Position numbers and translations under genes: made by a program
Shown here: positions 34,147 through 42,384 of the stretch, in pieces
How positions within the stretch are numbered: position 1 is the stretch's first letter
How the letters are laid out: every line of letters starts with the position of its first letter
Source: Mycolicibacterium septicum DSM 44393
GTDB taxonomy: Bacteria > Actinomycetota > Actinomycetes > Mycobacteriales > Mycobacteriaceae
DNA length: 64,000 nucleotides
Assembly: GCF_000455325.1 (NCBI RefSeq)
Contig: NZ_HG322953.1
Span: 59,011-123,010 of the forward strand
Reading direction: 5' to 3'
Notes under the pieces: generated by a model
The model's database searches: none
Told to the model about the DNA's origin: nothing
What the model saw: the letters and a program-made list of their open reading frames with translations, nothing else

Positions 34147-35371
34147 TGCGGAAGACCTTACCGCCTTTCATTACAAAATCCACATGTTGTGTAACGGTGA
34201 TGTCCTCGAGTGGATTGCCCGGCACCGCGATGATGTCGGCGAGCAGCCCTTCTGCCAGCCTGCCCCGGTCGGTGACGTTGATCAGATCGGCGGCGATCGT
34301 GGTGGCTGACCGCAGCACCGCGGCCGGCGGCATGCCCCACTCGACCAGCGTGACGAGTTCGTCGGCGTTCTTGCCGTGCGGGATGGCCGGCGCGTCGGTA
34401 CCCACAGCGATCTTCACCCCGGCCTCGTACGCCGCCTTGATGGAGGTCTCGGCCTTGGGAAACATCTCGGCTGCCTTGTCCTGCAGCACCTTCGGTGCCT
34501 TCGAGACATCCATGGCCTGGGCCAGCCGGCGGGTGGTGACCAGGAACCGGTCGTTGTCGACTAGCTTCTGGATGGCCTCGTCGTCCATCAGGAATCCGTG
34601 CTCGATGCAGTCGATGCCGCAGTCCACGGCATGTTTGACCGCCTCGGCGCCGTGGGTGTGGGCCGCGACGCGCAGCCCGCGCCGGTGCGCCTCGTCGACG
34701 ATGACGCGCAGTTCCTCGTCCGAATAATGTTGTGCCCCGGCCTCACCGGTGAGTGACATGACGCCGCCCGAGCAGCACACCTTGATCAGCTGGGCCCCGT
34801 GCTTGATCTGATAGCGCACCGCCTTGCGGATCTCATCGACCCCGTTGGCGATACCTTCCTCGATGGTCAGCTCCAGCACGCCCGGCATGAATGCCGCGAA
34901 CATCGTCGGATCCAGGTGCCCGCCGGTGGGCGTGATGGCGTGACCGGCGGGGATGATGCGCGGACCGTCGATCCACCCCGCATCGATGGCCTTGCCCAGG
35001 GCGACGTCGAGCAGGTAGCCGCCGGTCTTGACGAACAACCCGAGGTTGCGCACGGTGGTGAAGCCGGCGCGCAGGGTGCGGCGGGCGTTGCCCACTGCGC
35101 GCAGCACGCGGGTCGGGGGATCGTCCTGCACCTGGGACAGGCCGGGGTTCTCACCGCGGCCGCCCATCAACAGGTTGACTTCCATGTCCATGAGGCCGGG
35201 CAGCAGGATGGAGTCGCCCAGATCGATGACTTCGTCGTCAGGACCTATGACGGGGTCTGATTTGCCGTCTCCGACGGCGATGATCCGGTCCCCGTCGACA
35301 CGGACAATGCCGGGACGAATGATCGTCCCGGCATCGACGTCGACCAGACCCGCAGCTTTGAGGGTCAGCAC
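34130..35371 (-). CDS. Amidohydrolase superfamily protein with altered HxH metal motif
   Basis: 413 residues from the GTG three bases after the upstream stop; the frame is open further upstream but that region encodes the preceding protein. The imidazolonepropionase/Xaa-Pro-dipeptidase-like fold is evident: LLPGLMD at 56-62, a lysine in LIKVCCSGG, AAHTHGAEA, IEHG, and an Asp in VGTDAPA. The normal DxHxH reads Asp62-Met-Glu64-Val-Asn66, so the two beta-strand-1 histidines are replaced. A mononuclear or non-hydrolytic function is possible. It sits between the NTF2-like gene and the small protein that follows the Rieske oxygenase. Confidence 0.82.
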   Translation of the reverse strand: MLTLKAAGLVDVDAGTIIRPGIVRVDGDRIIAVGDGKSDPVIGPDDEVIDLGDSILLPGLMDMEVNLLMGGRGENPGLSQVQDDPPTRVLRAVGNARRTLRAGFTTVRNLGLFVKTGGYLLDVALGKAIDAGWIDGPRIIPAGHAITPTGGHLDPTMFAAFMPGVLELTIEEGIANGVDEIRKAVRYQIKHGAQLIKVCCSGGVMSLTGEAGAQHYSDEELRVIVDEAHRRGLRVAAHTHGAEAVKHAVDCGIDCIEHGFLMDDEAIQKLVDNDRFLVTTRRLAQAMDVSKAPKVLQDKAAEMFPKAETSIKAAYEAGVKIAVGTDAPAIPHGKNADELVTLVEWGMPPAAVLRSATTIAADLINVTDRGRLAEGLLADIIAVPGNPLEDITVTQHVDFVMKGGKVFRNEHIN

Positions 35372-35373
35372 GA

Positions 35374-35703
35374 TCAGACCACCGGCTCCTTGATGAGGTT
35401 GATGTAGGCCGCGCCGCTGTCGAGCACTCGCGGTTGCTTCCACACCTCGATCGGGAAGCTCACCATGACGACGGATTGACCGAGGTGCACCAGCGCCTTG
35501 GCGTCGTCCGGCATGCTCGCCAGCGGGAAGCGGGCATCGACGTAGACCATGATGTCTTCGAGGCGCTCCATGCCTGCGTCGTAGAGTTCTTGCATCTCGT
35601 CCATCGTCGAGTTGAGGCGCTTCTGATAGCGCTCCTCCTCGGTGGGCAGGCACCAGTCGCTGAACCGCTCCAGGTCGGCGAATTCTTCAGGCAACTTAGA
35701 CAT
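35374..35703 (-). CDS. Small conserved protein coupled to the Rieske oxygenase gene
   Basis: 109 residues. The ATG lies inside the end of the Rieske gene (8-base overlap), so its translation is coupled to the oxygenase. It is acidic, with a helical middle part (EERYQKRLNSTMDEMQELYD region) and no cysteines for a cluster apart from Cys at about 18. I do not recognise the family. Tight coupling suggests an accessory subunit, stabiliser or substrate-delivery partner of the oxygenase. An upstream in-frame start at 35766 would lie well within the Rieske gene and is less likely. Confidence 0.7.
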   Translation of the reverse strand: MSKLPEEFADLERFSDWCLPTEEERYQKRLNSTMDEMQELYDAGMERLEDIMVYVDARFPLASMPDDAKALVHLGQSVVMVSFPIEVWKQPRVLDSGAAYINLIKEPVV

Positions 35704-37048
35704 TTGCGGCATCCTTTTCTGCGGCCTTCGCACTCGGGGCGGCGTGATTGCCGTTCGTCGAACCATTCCCGTTGGCCTTGGCTTCTTTGTACCGGTCGAC
35801 GTAATTGTGAGCGGTGTGGTGCAGGTGGCGCAGCAGGATCTCCTGGTCGCACAGCGGGAAGTCGAGCACGGCCCGGGTGCCGATCTGCGTCTGGGTGGCT
35901 TCCAGGGTGTTGGCGTCCTGGAACGCGTACTCCTTGAACGTCACCGCGGCCAGTTCCTGGGACAGCCGTTCGCGCAGGTTCTTCGGCGGCACGAAGTACA
36001 GGTCGGCCTCGAAGATGTGGCTGTCCACACCGGTTGGCCAGTAGTTGTAGGTCAGGTACCAGCCCGGCGCCCAGAAGAGCAGGGTGAAGTTCGGGAAGAA
36101 CTCGAACGAGTCCTGGCCCCACGTCGCATGCCGGCCGGGGTTGATCGCCGGCGGCAACTCGTCGGGCAGGATGCCCTTGATGTCGGGGCGGTCCCACGGC
36201 CCGAACAGGCCACTGTGCAGGATGCGCTCGATGGGCTTGACCATCTTGAGGTCCTTCGGCGGGCTCATGCCACCCCAGGACGAGATCATCGAGTGATCGC
36301 CCTTGATGTCGTAGTGCAGCGCCTCGAAGCCGAACTTGGCCAGCTTCTCGGCCTCCTCCTTCTCCGCCTGCTTCATGTGCAGGATCGGCGCGTGGTAGAA
36401 CTCGACGAACGCGTCGATGAACAGCTTCCAGTTGGCCTTGATCTCCGAGCGGTAGCTGTAGTGCTCGGTCATCTCGTGGAACGGATATCCCTTGAGGCCC
36501 TCGGCGAACTCACCCAGGTACTCCTCGAGCGACACCGCGTCGTCGTCGAAGTTGACGAAGATGAAGCCCTCCCACACCTCGCAGCGCACGGGCTTGAGCG
36601 GGTAGTCGGCCTTGTCGACGTCGAAGAACTCCTGCTCCTGCTGGATGAACGTCAGGTCGCCCTTGAGGTCGTAACGCCAGGCGTGGTACTTGCAGACGAA
36701 CTGTCGGCAGCTGCCGGAGACCTCTTCGCCCGGGTAGTCGTTCCAGACCAGCTTGTTGCCGCGGTGGCGGCACAGGTTGTAGAACGCGCGGATCTGCTCG
36801 CCGTCGTTGACGATGATGATCGAGGTGCCGGGGCCGACCGACGGCAGCTCACGGGTGATGTATCGGCCCTTCTTGGGAATCAACTCCACCCGGCCCATCT
36901 GGAGCCAGGTCTTGCGGAAGATGGCCTGCTGCTCCAGTTTCCACTGCTCGGGATCGATCGAATCCTCGTAGTTGACCGGGCCGGTGCCCAGTTCGGGCCA
37001 GTTCTCGGTCCAGCTGCCGGCATCCGGCTTCGGGAAGAACGCCATCAT
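35696..37048 (-). CDS. Rieske non-haem iron oxygenase, alpha subunit
   Basis: 450 residues. The Rieske centre is C93-x-H95 and C119-x2-H122. The mononuclear iron site is D212 ... H219-x4-H224 in DAFVEFYHAPILH. A charged, Asn/Gly-rich tail closes the protein. It would hydroxylate or dihydroxylate a ring or demethylate a substrate using electrons from an iron-sulfur partner. No dedicated reductase or ferredoxin gene is adjacent; four ferredoxins and a NuoF-like reductase elsewhere in the window are candidates. It is the second gene of an operon preceded by a shared operator box at 37645-37661. Confidence 0.92.
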   Translation of the reverse strand: MMAFFPKPDAGSWTENWPELGTGPVNYEDSIDPEQWKLEQQAIFRKTWLQMGRVELIPKKGRYITRELPSVGPGTSIIIVNDGEQIRAFYNLCRHRGNKLVWNDYPGEEVSGSCRQFVCKYHAWRYDLKGDLTFIQQEQEFFDVDKADYPLKPVRCEVWEGFIFVNFDDDAVSLEEYLGEFAEGLKGYPFHEMTEHYSYRSEIKANWKLFIDAFVEFYHAPILHMKQAEKEEAEKLAKFGFEALHYDIKGDHSMISSWGGMSPPKDLKMVKPIERILHSGLFGPWDRPDIKGILPDELPPAINPGRHATWGQDSFEFFPNFTLLFWAPGWYLTYNYWPTGVDSHIFEADLYFVPPKNLRERLSQELAAVTFKEYAFQDANTLEATQTQIGTRAVLDFPLCDQEILLRHLHHTAHNYVDRYKEAKANGNGSTNGNHAAPSAKAAEKDAANV

Positions 37049-37070
37049 CTACCTCTACTTTCTTCTTGAG

Positions 37071-37628
37071 TCAGTGGCCGGATTCCGGCGCAATTCCAAA
37101 GGTGTTGTAGGCCATGGCCATGAGGCCGTAGCCGCCGATTGTGAAGACGAGGTCCATGCGCTGGCGCTCGTCGAGGTGCTCGCTCAGGGCGGCCCAGGTG
37201 CCGTCCGAGATCTCCGATTGCCCGTCGAGCTCGTCGACGGAGTCGAGCACCAACTGGTCGAGAGGGGTGGAGCCTTCGCCGCTCGTGCTACTCGCGATCT
37301 GCTCATCCGTGAGGCCCTCGGACTTGCCGATGAATGCGTGGTGCGCCCACTCGTATTCGCACTTCTTGCGGTGGGCGATCCGCAGGATGGCAAGCTCCCG
37401 CATCTGCGGATCCAATGTCGAGCGGAACAGCAGATGATTGCTGAAGCGCAGGAACGCCTTGGTCAGCGCGGGGTGGCGGGCCAGGGTCGACAGCGCGGTT
37501 CCCGCACCCTCGGGATTGAGCCGCTCCTCCGGAAGCATGACCGACAGTGCTCGTCGCACGTCGTCGTCCCACTCCTCGGCGGGTAACGGGGGCAGGCGCA
37601 CGGGGCGGCTCTCCTCTCGATGAACCAT
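37071..37628 (-). CDS. Carboxymuconolactone decarboxylase/AhpD-like family protein
   Basis: 185 residues. LPPLPAEEW near the N terminus and REXAILR-type MRELAILRIAHRKKCEYEWAH at about 98-117 identify the CMD family. The redox pair CxxC of AhpD is reduced to a single cysteine (KKCEYEW), so peroxidase activity is unlikely and a decarboxylase or lactone role, or a purely structural role, remains. It heads the minus-strand operon leading to the Rieske oxygenase, 22 bases before it. A shared operator box is 17 bp upstream of the start. Confidence 0.83.
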   Translation of the reverse strand: MVHREESRPVRLPPLPAEEWDDDVRRALSVMLPEERLNPEGAGTALSTLARHPALTKAFLRFSNHLLFRSTLDPQMRELAILRIAHRKKCEYEWAHHAFIGKSEGLTDEQIASSTSGEGSTPLDQLVLDSVDELDGQSEISDGTWAALSEHLDERQRMDLVFTIGGYGLMAMAYNTFGIAPESGH

Positions 37629-37644
37629 GGCTGACTCTCGTTGG

Positions 37645-37661
37645 TGAGAATCAGGTTCTCA
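37645..37661. promoter_or_regulatory. Operator box, copy 5 (Rieske operon)
   Basis: TGAGAATCAGGTTCTCA has 7-bp arms with one mismatch. It lies 17 bp upstream of the CMD-family start, which heads the Rieske/amidohydrolase/ACAD operon, so a repressor here would block that promoter. The divergent 37839 operon shares the same intergenic region. Confidence 0.7.
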
Positions 37662-37766
37662 TTTCCGACTAAGAGGTTTCCATCTTTTGTGTCGATGGTC
37701 AACAAGAACCGGCCAGATTGCGTGGTGACCTGGCTAAATCTCCTCGTCAACAGCCTCAGACATTGA

Positions 37767-37805
37767 TTCTCTCTAGATGAGAAGCTAGTTTTCTCCCATA
37801 GAGAA
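37767..37805. promoter_or_regulatory. Array of alternating TTCTC / GAGAA half-sites
   Basis: TTCTC at 37767, GAGAA at 37779, TTCTC at 37791 and GAGAA at 37801 follow each other with start-to-start spacings of 12, 12 and 10 bp. None forms the exact GAGAAT-N3-ATTCTC arrangement, but the half-sites are the same. The array lies 34-72 bp before the amidohydrolase start at 37839, so it is a plausible cooperative binding region for that operon. Confidence 0.45.
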
Positions 37806-37838
37806 CCGATGTGACGGCCAATGGGACGGAGCGAGGCA

Positions 37839-39134
37839 GTGAACAAAGACGACATGATCTTGATCAGCGTCGACGACCACATCATCGAACCGCCGAACAT
37901 GTTCAAGAACCATCTTCCGGAGAAGTACCGCGATGAGGCGCCACGGTTGGTGCACAACCCGGACGGCAGCGACACCTGGCAGTTCCGCGACACGGTGATC
38001 CCGAATGTGGCGCTCAACGCGGTGGCGGGCCGGCCCAAGGAGGAGTACGGCCTGGAGCCCCAGGGGCTCGATGAGATCCGCAAGGGCTGCTACGACCCCA
38101 ATGAGCGGGTCAAGGACATGAACGCCGGCGGCGTGCTGGCCACCATGAACTTCCCCTCGTTCCCGGGTTTCGCAGCCCGGTTGTTCGCCACCGAGGATGC
38201 GGAGTTCTCGCTGGCGCTGGTGCAGGCGTACAACGACTGGCACATCGACGAGTGGTGCGGATCCAACCCCGGACGGTTCATTCCGATGGCCATTCCGGCG
38301 ATCTGGGATCCGCAGCTGTGTGCCGACGAGGTGCGCCGGGTATCGAAGAAGGGCGTGCACTCGCTGACCTTCACCGAGAACCCGTCGACCCTGGGTTACC
38401 CGTCCTTCCACGACCTGGAGTACTGGAAGCCGTTGTGGGAGGCCCTGGTCGACACCGACACCGTGATGAACGTGCACATCGGATCGTCGGGAAAGCTGGC
38501 GATCACCGCCCCGGATGCCCCGATGGACGTGATGATCACCCTGCAGCCGATGAACATCGTGCAGGCCGCGGCCGACCTGCTGTGGTCTGCGCCGATCAAG
38601 GCATACCCGGGCCTCAAGATCGCGCTGTCCGAAGGCGGCACCGGGTGGATTCCGTACTTCCTGGACCGGGTGGACCGCACCTACGACATGCACTCGACGT
38701 GGACGCACCAGGACTTCGGAGACAAGTTGCCCTCGGAGGTGTTCCGGGAGCACTTCATGACCTGCTTCATCTCCGACCCCGTCGGCGTGAAGAACCGCCA
38801 CGAGATCGGGGTGGACAACATCTGCTGGGAGATGGACTACCCGCACAGTGACTCGATGTGGCCCGGGGCCCCCGAGGAGTTGAGCGCGGTGTTCGAAACC
38901 TACGAGGTTCCCGACGACGAGATCAACAAGATCACCCATGAGAACGCCATGCGGCTGTACCACTTCGATCCATTCGTCCACGTCCCCAAGGAGCAGGCGA
39001 CCGTTGGTGCGCTGCGTAAGCAGGCCGAGGGGCACGACGTCTCCATCCGCGCGTTGAGCCACAAGGAGAAGACCGGCACCACCTTCGCCGACTTCCAGGC
39101 CAACGCCAAAGCCGTTGCCGGCGCGCGAGACTGA
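37839..39134 (+). CDS. Amidohydrolase family 2 protein (second copy)
   Basis: 431 residues from the GTG preceded by GGAG; an ATG at 37821 is possible but would overlap no ribosome-binding site. ISVDDHIIEPPNMF (about 9-22) is the N-terminal metal motif, MNVHIGSSG follows, and ICWEMDYPHSDSMWP (about 328) carries the late aspartate. It is related to the 17993-19165 protein. Members of this mycobacterial group are often beside acyl-CoA enzymes and could hydrolyse or decarboxylate a cyclic CoA-linked or free acid. It opens a plus-strand beta-oxidation operon. Confidence 0.85.
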   Translation: MNKDDMILISVDDHIIEPPNMFKNHLPEKYRDEAPRLVHNPDGSDTWQFRDTVIPNVALNAVAGRPKEEYGLEPQGLDEIRKGCYDPNERVKDMNAGGVLATMNFPSFPGFAARLFATEDAEFSLALVQAYNDWHIDEWCGSNPGRFIPMAIPAIWDPQLCADEVRRVSKKGVHSLTFTENPSTLGYPSFHDLEYWKPLWEALVDTDTVMNVHIGSSGKLAITAPDAPMDVMITLQPMNIVQAAADLLWSAPIKAYPGLKIALSEGGTGWIPYFLDRVDRTYDMHSTWTHQDFGDKLPSEVFREHFMTCFISDPVGVKNRHEIGVDNICWEMDYPHSDSMWPGAPEELSAVFETYEVPDDEINKITHENAMRLYHFDPFVHVPKEQATVGALRKQAEGHDVSIRALSHKEKTGTTFADFQANAKAVAGARD

Positions 39135-39174
39135 ACGCCGAGACGATCGGCCGAGAAAAATAGGAGAGCACACA

Positions 39175-40365
39175 GTGTCGGGCGGTATGAACTTCGAGCT
39201 GACCGAGGACCAGCAGCTGATCCGCAATTCCGTTGCGGAGCTGGCGGGCAAGTTCGACGATCACTATTGGATGACCAAGGATCAGGCCCACGAGTTCCCG
39301 CAGGAGTTCTACGACGCCATCGCCGGCGGGGGATGGCTCGGGATGACCATCCCCGAGGAGTACGGCGGGCACGGCCTCGGCATCACCGAGGCCACCATCC
39401 TGGCCGAGGAGGTGGCCCGGTCCGGCGGAGCCATGAACGCCGCCAGCGCGATCCACATGTCGATCTTCGGGATGCAGCCGGTGGTGGTGTTCGGCTCCGA
39501 GGAGATGAAGAAGGCGACGCTACCGCGCATCGTCGACGGAGATCTGCATGTGTGCTTCGGCGTCACCGAACCCGGTGCAGGCCTGGACACCTCGCGCATC
39601 ACCACGTTCGCCAAGAAGGACGGCGACGGTTATGTGGTGAACGGCCGCAAGGTGTGGATCTCCAAAGCGCTTGAGTCCGAGAAGATCCTGCTGCTCACCC
39701 GCACCGAGTCCCGTGAGGATGTGGAGAAGCGCGGAGGCAAGCCGACCGACGGGTTGTCGCTGTTCCTGACCGACCTCGACCGCGACCACGTCGAGATCCG
39801 GCCCATCAACAAGATGGGCCGAAATGCGGTGAGCTCCAACGAGTTGTTCATCGACGATCTGCGCGTGCCCGCCGAGCACCTGATCGGCGAGGAAGGCAAG
39901 GGGTTCAAGTACATCCTGCACGGGCTCAACCCGGAGCGGATGCTGATCGCGGCTGAGGCCCTCGGCATCGGTCGCGTGGCGCTCGACCGTGCGGTGAAGT
40001 ACGCCAACGAGCGGGTGGTGTTCGACCGGCCGATCGGCATGAACCAGGGCATTCAGTTCCCGCTGGCCGACTCGTTGGCCCGGCTCGACGCCGCGGAGTT
40101 GATCCTGCGCAAGGCCACCTGGCTCTACGACAACGGCAAGCCCTGTGGGCGTGAGGCCAACATGGCCAAGTACCTGTGCGCCGATGCGGGATTTGGCGCC
40201 GCCGACCGTGCGCTGCAGACCCACGGCGGCATGGGTTACTCCGAGGAATACAACATCTCCCGGTTCTTCCGGGAGTCCCGGCTGATGAAGATCGCACCGG
40301 TGAGCCAGGAGATGATCCTGAACTTTCTCGCCGCCAACGTTCTGGGCCTGCCCAAGAGCTACTGA
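39175..40365 (+). CDS. Acyl-CoA dehydrogenase
   Basis: 396 residues from a GTG behind AGGAGAG; ATG at 39187 is an alternative. ACAD signatures are GVTEPGAGLDTSR (about 125-137) and GRKVWISKA. The usual YEGT glutamate near the C terminus is absent (KIAPVSQEMILN), while LNPERMLIAAEALG (about 254) places a glutamate where isovaleryl- and long-chain-type enzymes have their base. It probably dehydrogenates a branched or cyclic acyl-CoA. It lies 40 bases after the amidohydrolase gene and 17 before an SDR gene. Confidence 0.9.
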   Translation: MSGGMNFELTEDQQLIRNSVAELAGKFDDHYWMTKDQAHEFPQEFYDAIAGGGWLGMTIPEEYGGHGLGITEATILAEEVARSGGAMNAASAIHMSIFGMQPVVVFGSEEMKKATLPRIVDGDLHVCFGVTEPGAGLDTSRITTFAKKDGDGYVVNGRKVWISKALESEKILLLTRTESREDVEKRGGKPTDGLSLFLTDLDRDHVEIRPINKMGRNAVSSNELFIDDLRVPAEHLIGEEGKGFKYILHGLNPERMLIAAEALGIGRVALDRAVKYANERVVFDRPIGMNQGIQFPLADSLARLDAAELILRKATWLYDNGKPCGREANMAKYLCADAGFGAADRALQTHGGMGYSEEYNISRFFRESRLMKIAPVSQEMILNFLAANVLGLPKSY

Positions 40366-40382
40366 GGAGATATCGAAGTTCC

Positions 40383-41141
40383 ATGAGGACCTATTTCGAC
40401 CTGACCGGACGCTCGGCGCTGGTGACCGGGGCCGGAGCGGGGATCGGCGCGGCGGTTTCCGAGGCGCTCGCCGCGGCCGGTGCCTCGGTGCTCGTCACCG
40501 ACATCAGCGGTGATGCCGCGGCCGCGGTCGCCGAGCGCATCAACACGGCCGGCGGCAAGGCGGACAGCGCCGCGCTGGACGTCAGTGACCGCGACGCCGC
40601 GGTGGCCGCGGCCGCGCAGGCCGCCGCGCTCGGTGAGGGCAACCTGCACATCGTGGTCAACAACGCCGGCGTCACATCACCGGCGATGTTCCCGAAGCTG
40701 ACCGACGAGACGTTCCGGGTCACCTTCGACATCCACGTGATGGGCACCTTCCACGTCACCCAGGCCGCCCTGCCGCACATGCCGACCGACGGGACCGGCC
40801 GCGTCATCAACGTCACCTCGTCGGCCGGGATCACCGGCACCCTGGGACAGGTCAACTACTCGGCGGCCAAGGCCGGCCTGATCGGCTTCACGAAATCGCT
40901 GGCACGTGAATTGGCGGCCAAGAACATCATGGTCAACGCGCTGGCGCCGCTGGCGGCCACGCCGATGACGGAAACCATCCGCACCAACGAGAAGTTCGCG
41001 GCCAACATGATGAACCGCATCCCGCTCAAACGGTGGGCCGAGGCCGACGAGGTCGCGGGCGCGTTCGTCTTCCTGGCCTCCGATGCCGCGTCGTACATCA
41101 CCGGGCAGGTTCTGCCGGTCGATGGCGGCATGGTTATGTGA
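40383..41141 (+). CDS. SDR family 3-hydroxyacyl-type dehydrogenase
   Basis: 252 residues from the ATG following a GAGGA site. TGAGAGIGAA (about 15-24), NNAG (about 96), NVTSSAG with the catalytic serine and YSAAK are present. PVDGGMVM is a typical SDR ending. Its place between an acyl-CoA dehydrogenase and a CoA-transferase/thiolase fits oxidation of a hydroxyacyl-CoA in ring or side-chain beta-oxidation, though FabG-like function cannot be excluded. Confidence 0.88.
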   Translation: MRTYFDLTGRSALVTGAGAGIGAAVSEALAAAGASVLVTDISGDAAAAVAERINTAGGKADSAALDVSDRDAAVAAAAQAAALGEGNLHIVVNNAGVTSPAMFPKLTDETFRVTFDIHVMGTFHVTQAALPHMPTDGTGRVINVTSSAGITGTLGQVNYSAAKAGLIGFTKSLARELAAKNIMVNALAPLAATPMTETIRTNEKFAANMMNRIPLKRWAEADEVAGAFVFLASDAASYITGQVLPVDGGMVM

Positions 41142-41145
41142 ATTC

Positions 41146-42366
41146 GTGATTGCAGCTCAAGACGGCCCCTTGGCCGGTATCACCGTCATCGCGATGGAGC
41201 AGGCGGTCTCCGCGCCGATGTGCACCCGGGTGCTGGCCGACTTCGGTGCCAGGGTGGTCAAGATCGAGAATCCCAAGGGTGGCGATTTCGCCCGCGACTA
41301 CGACGATGTCGTGCTGGGGCAGGCGGCCCATTTCGTCTGGGCCAACCGGGGTAAGGAATCGATCACCCTCAATCTGAAGTCGCCGGAGGGCATGGAGGTG
41401 CTGCACCGGTTGCTCGACGGTGCCGACGCCTTCGTGTCCAACCTCGCTCCCGGCGCCACCGCGCGCCTGGGGCTCGGGCCCGAGGACCTCAAGGTGCGCC
41501 ATCCCCAGGTGATCCCCGTCGAGATCGATGGTTACGGGCCCGGTGGGCCCCTGTCGCACAAGCGCGCCTACGACCTGCTGGTGCAGGCCGAGTCCGGTTC
41601 GTGCGCGTCGACCGGCTATGCCGGGATGCCGGCCAAACCCGGTGCGGCGGTTGCGGATATCACCACGGGGCTGTATTCGGCGCTGTCGATCATGGCGCTG
41701 TTGCTCGGCCGGGCACGCAAGGGCGACACCGGTGCCGCACCGGCCGTGGCGGTCAGCCTGTTCGACACCATGACCGACATCATGGGATACCAACTGGCCT
41801 ACACCCAGCACTCCGGCATCGACCAGGTTCCGCTGGGGATGAGTTCGCCGGCTGTGGCTCCCTACGGCGCGTTCGACACCCGCGACGGGCAGACGGTGGT
41901 GCTGGGAACCACCAACGACCGGGAATGGCAGCGGTTGGCCCGCGAGATCATCGAGCGGCCCGATCTCGCCGACGACGCGCGTTTCGCCACCAACTCCGAT
42001 CGCTGCGCGCATCGGGACGAACTGAACAAGGCCATCGAATCCTGGTGCGCCCAGCATGATCTCGATGACATTCAGCAGATCGCCGATGACGCCGGGATCG
42101 GCAATTCGCGCTACAACCTGCCCAGTGAGGTCATCGCACACCCGCATCTGAAGGCGCGGGACCGGTGGCGTCAGGTGGGCACCCCCAACGGGGAGATCTC
42201 GGCCCTGTTGCCGCCGCCGGTGATCAGCGGCATGGAGTTGGGCATGGGTGCGGTGCCCGGGCTCGGCGAGCACACCGATGCCATCCTGGCCGGGATCGGC
42301 CTGAGTGCCGAGCAGATCGGCACCCTGCGGGAGCAGGGCGCAATCGGCCCGGCCTACCAGTCTTAA
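41146..42366 (+). CDS. CaiB/BaiF (family III) CoA-transferase
   Basis: 406 residues, single-domain size, with a GTG start four bases after the SDR stop and no strong ribosome-binding site, so translation is probably coupled. GITVIAMEQAVSAPMCTRVL at about 12-31 is the N-terminal nucleotide-type fold. The catalytic aspartate is in VSLFDTMTDIMG (about 204), unlike the altered first half of the tandem enzyme at 22510-24927. Likely role: CoA activation of an acid intermediate using succinyl-CoA or another thioester. Confidence 0.9.
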   Translation: MIAAQDGPLAGITVIAMEQAVSAPMCTRVLADFGARVVKIENPKGGDFARDYDDVVLGQAAHFVWANRGKESITLNLKSPEGMEVLHRLLDGADAFVSNLAPGATARLGLGPEDLKVRHPQVIPVEIDGYGPGGPLSHKRAYDLLVQAESGSCASTGYAGMPAKPGAAVADITTGLYSALSIMALLLGRARKGDTGAAPAVAVSLFDTMTDIMGYQLAYTQHSGIDQVPLGMSSPAVAPYGAFDTRDGQTVVLGTTNDREWQRLAREIIERPDLADDARFATNSDRCAHRDELNKAIESWCAQHDLDDIQQIADDAGIGNSRYNLPSEVIAHPHLKARDRWRQVGTPNGEISALLPPPVISGMELGMGAVPGLGEHTDAILAGIGLSAEQIGTLREQGAIGPAYQS

Positions 42367-42384
42367 TTCCAGAGGAGAATCGCA

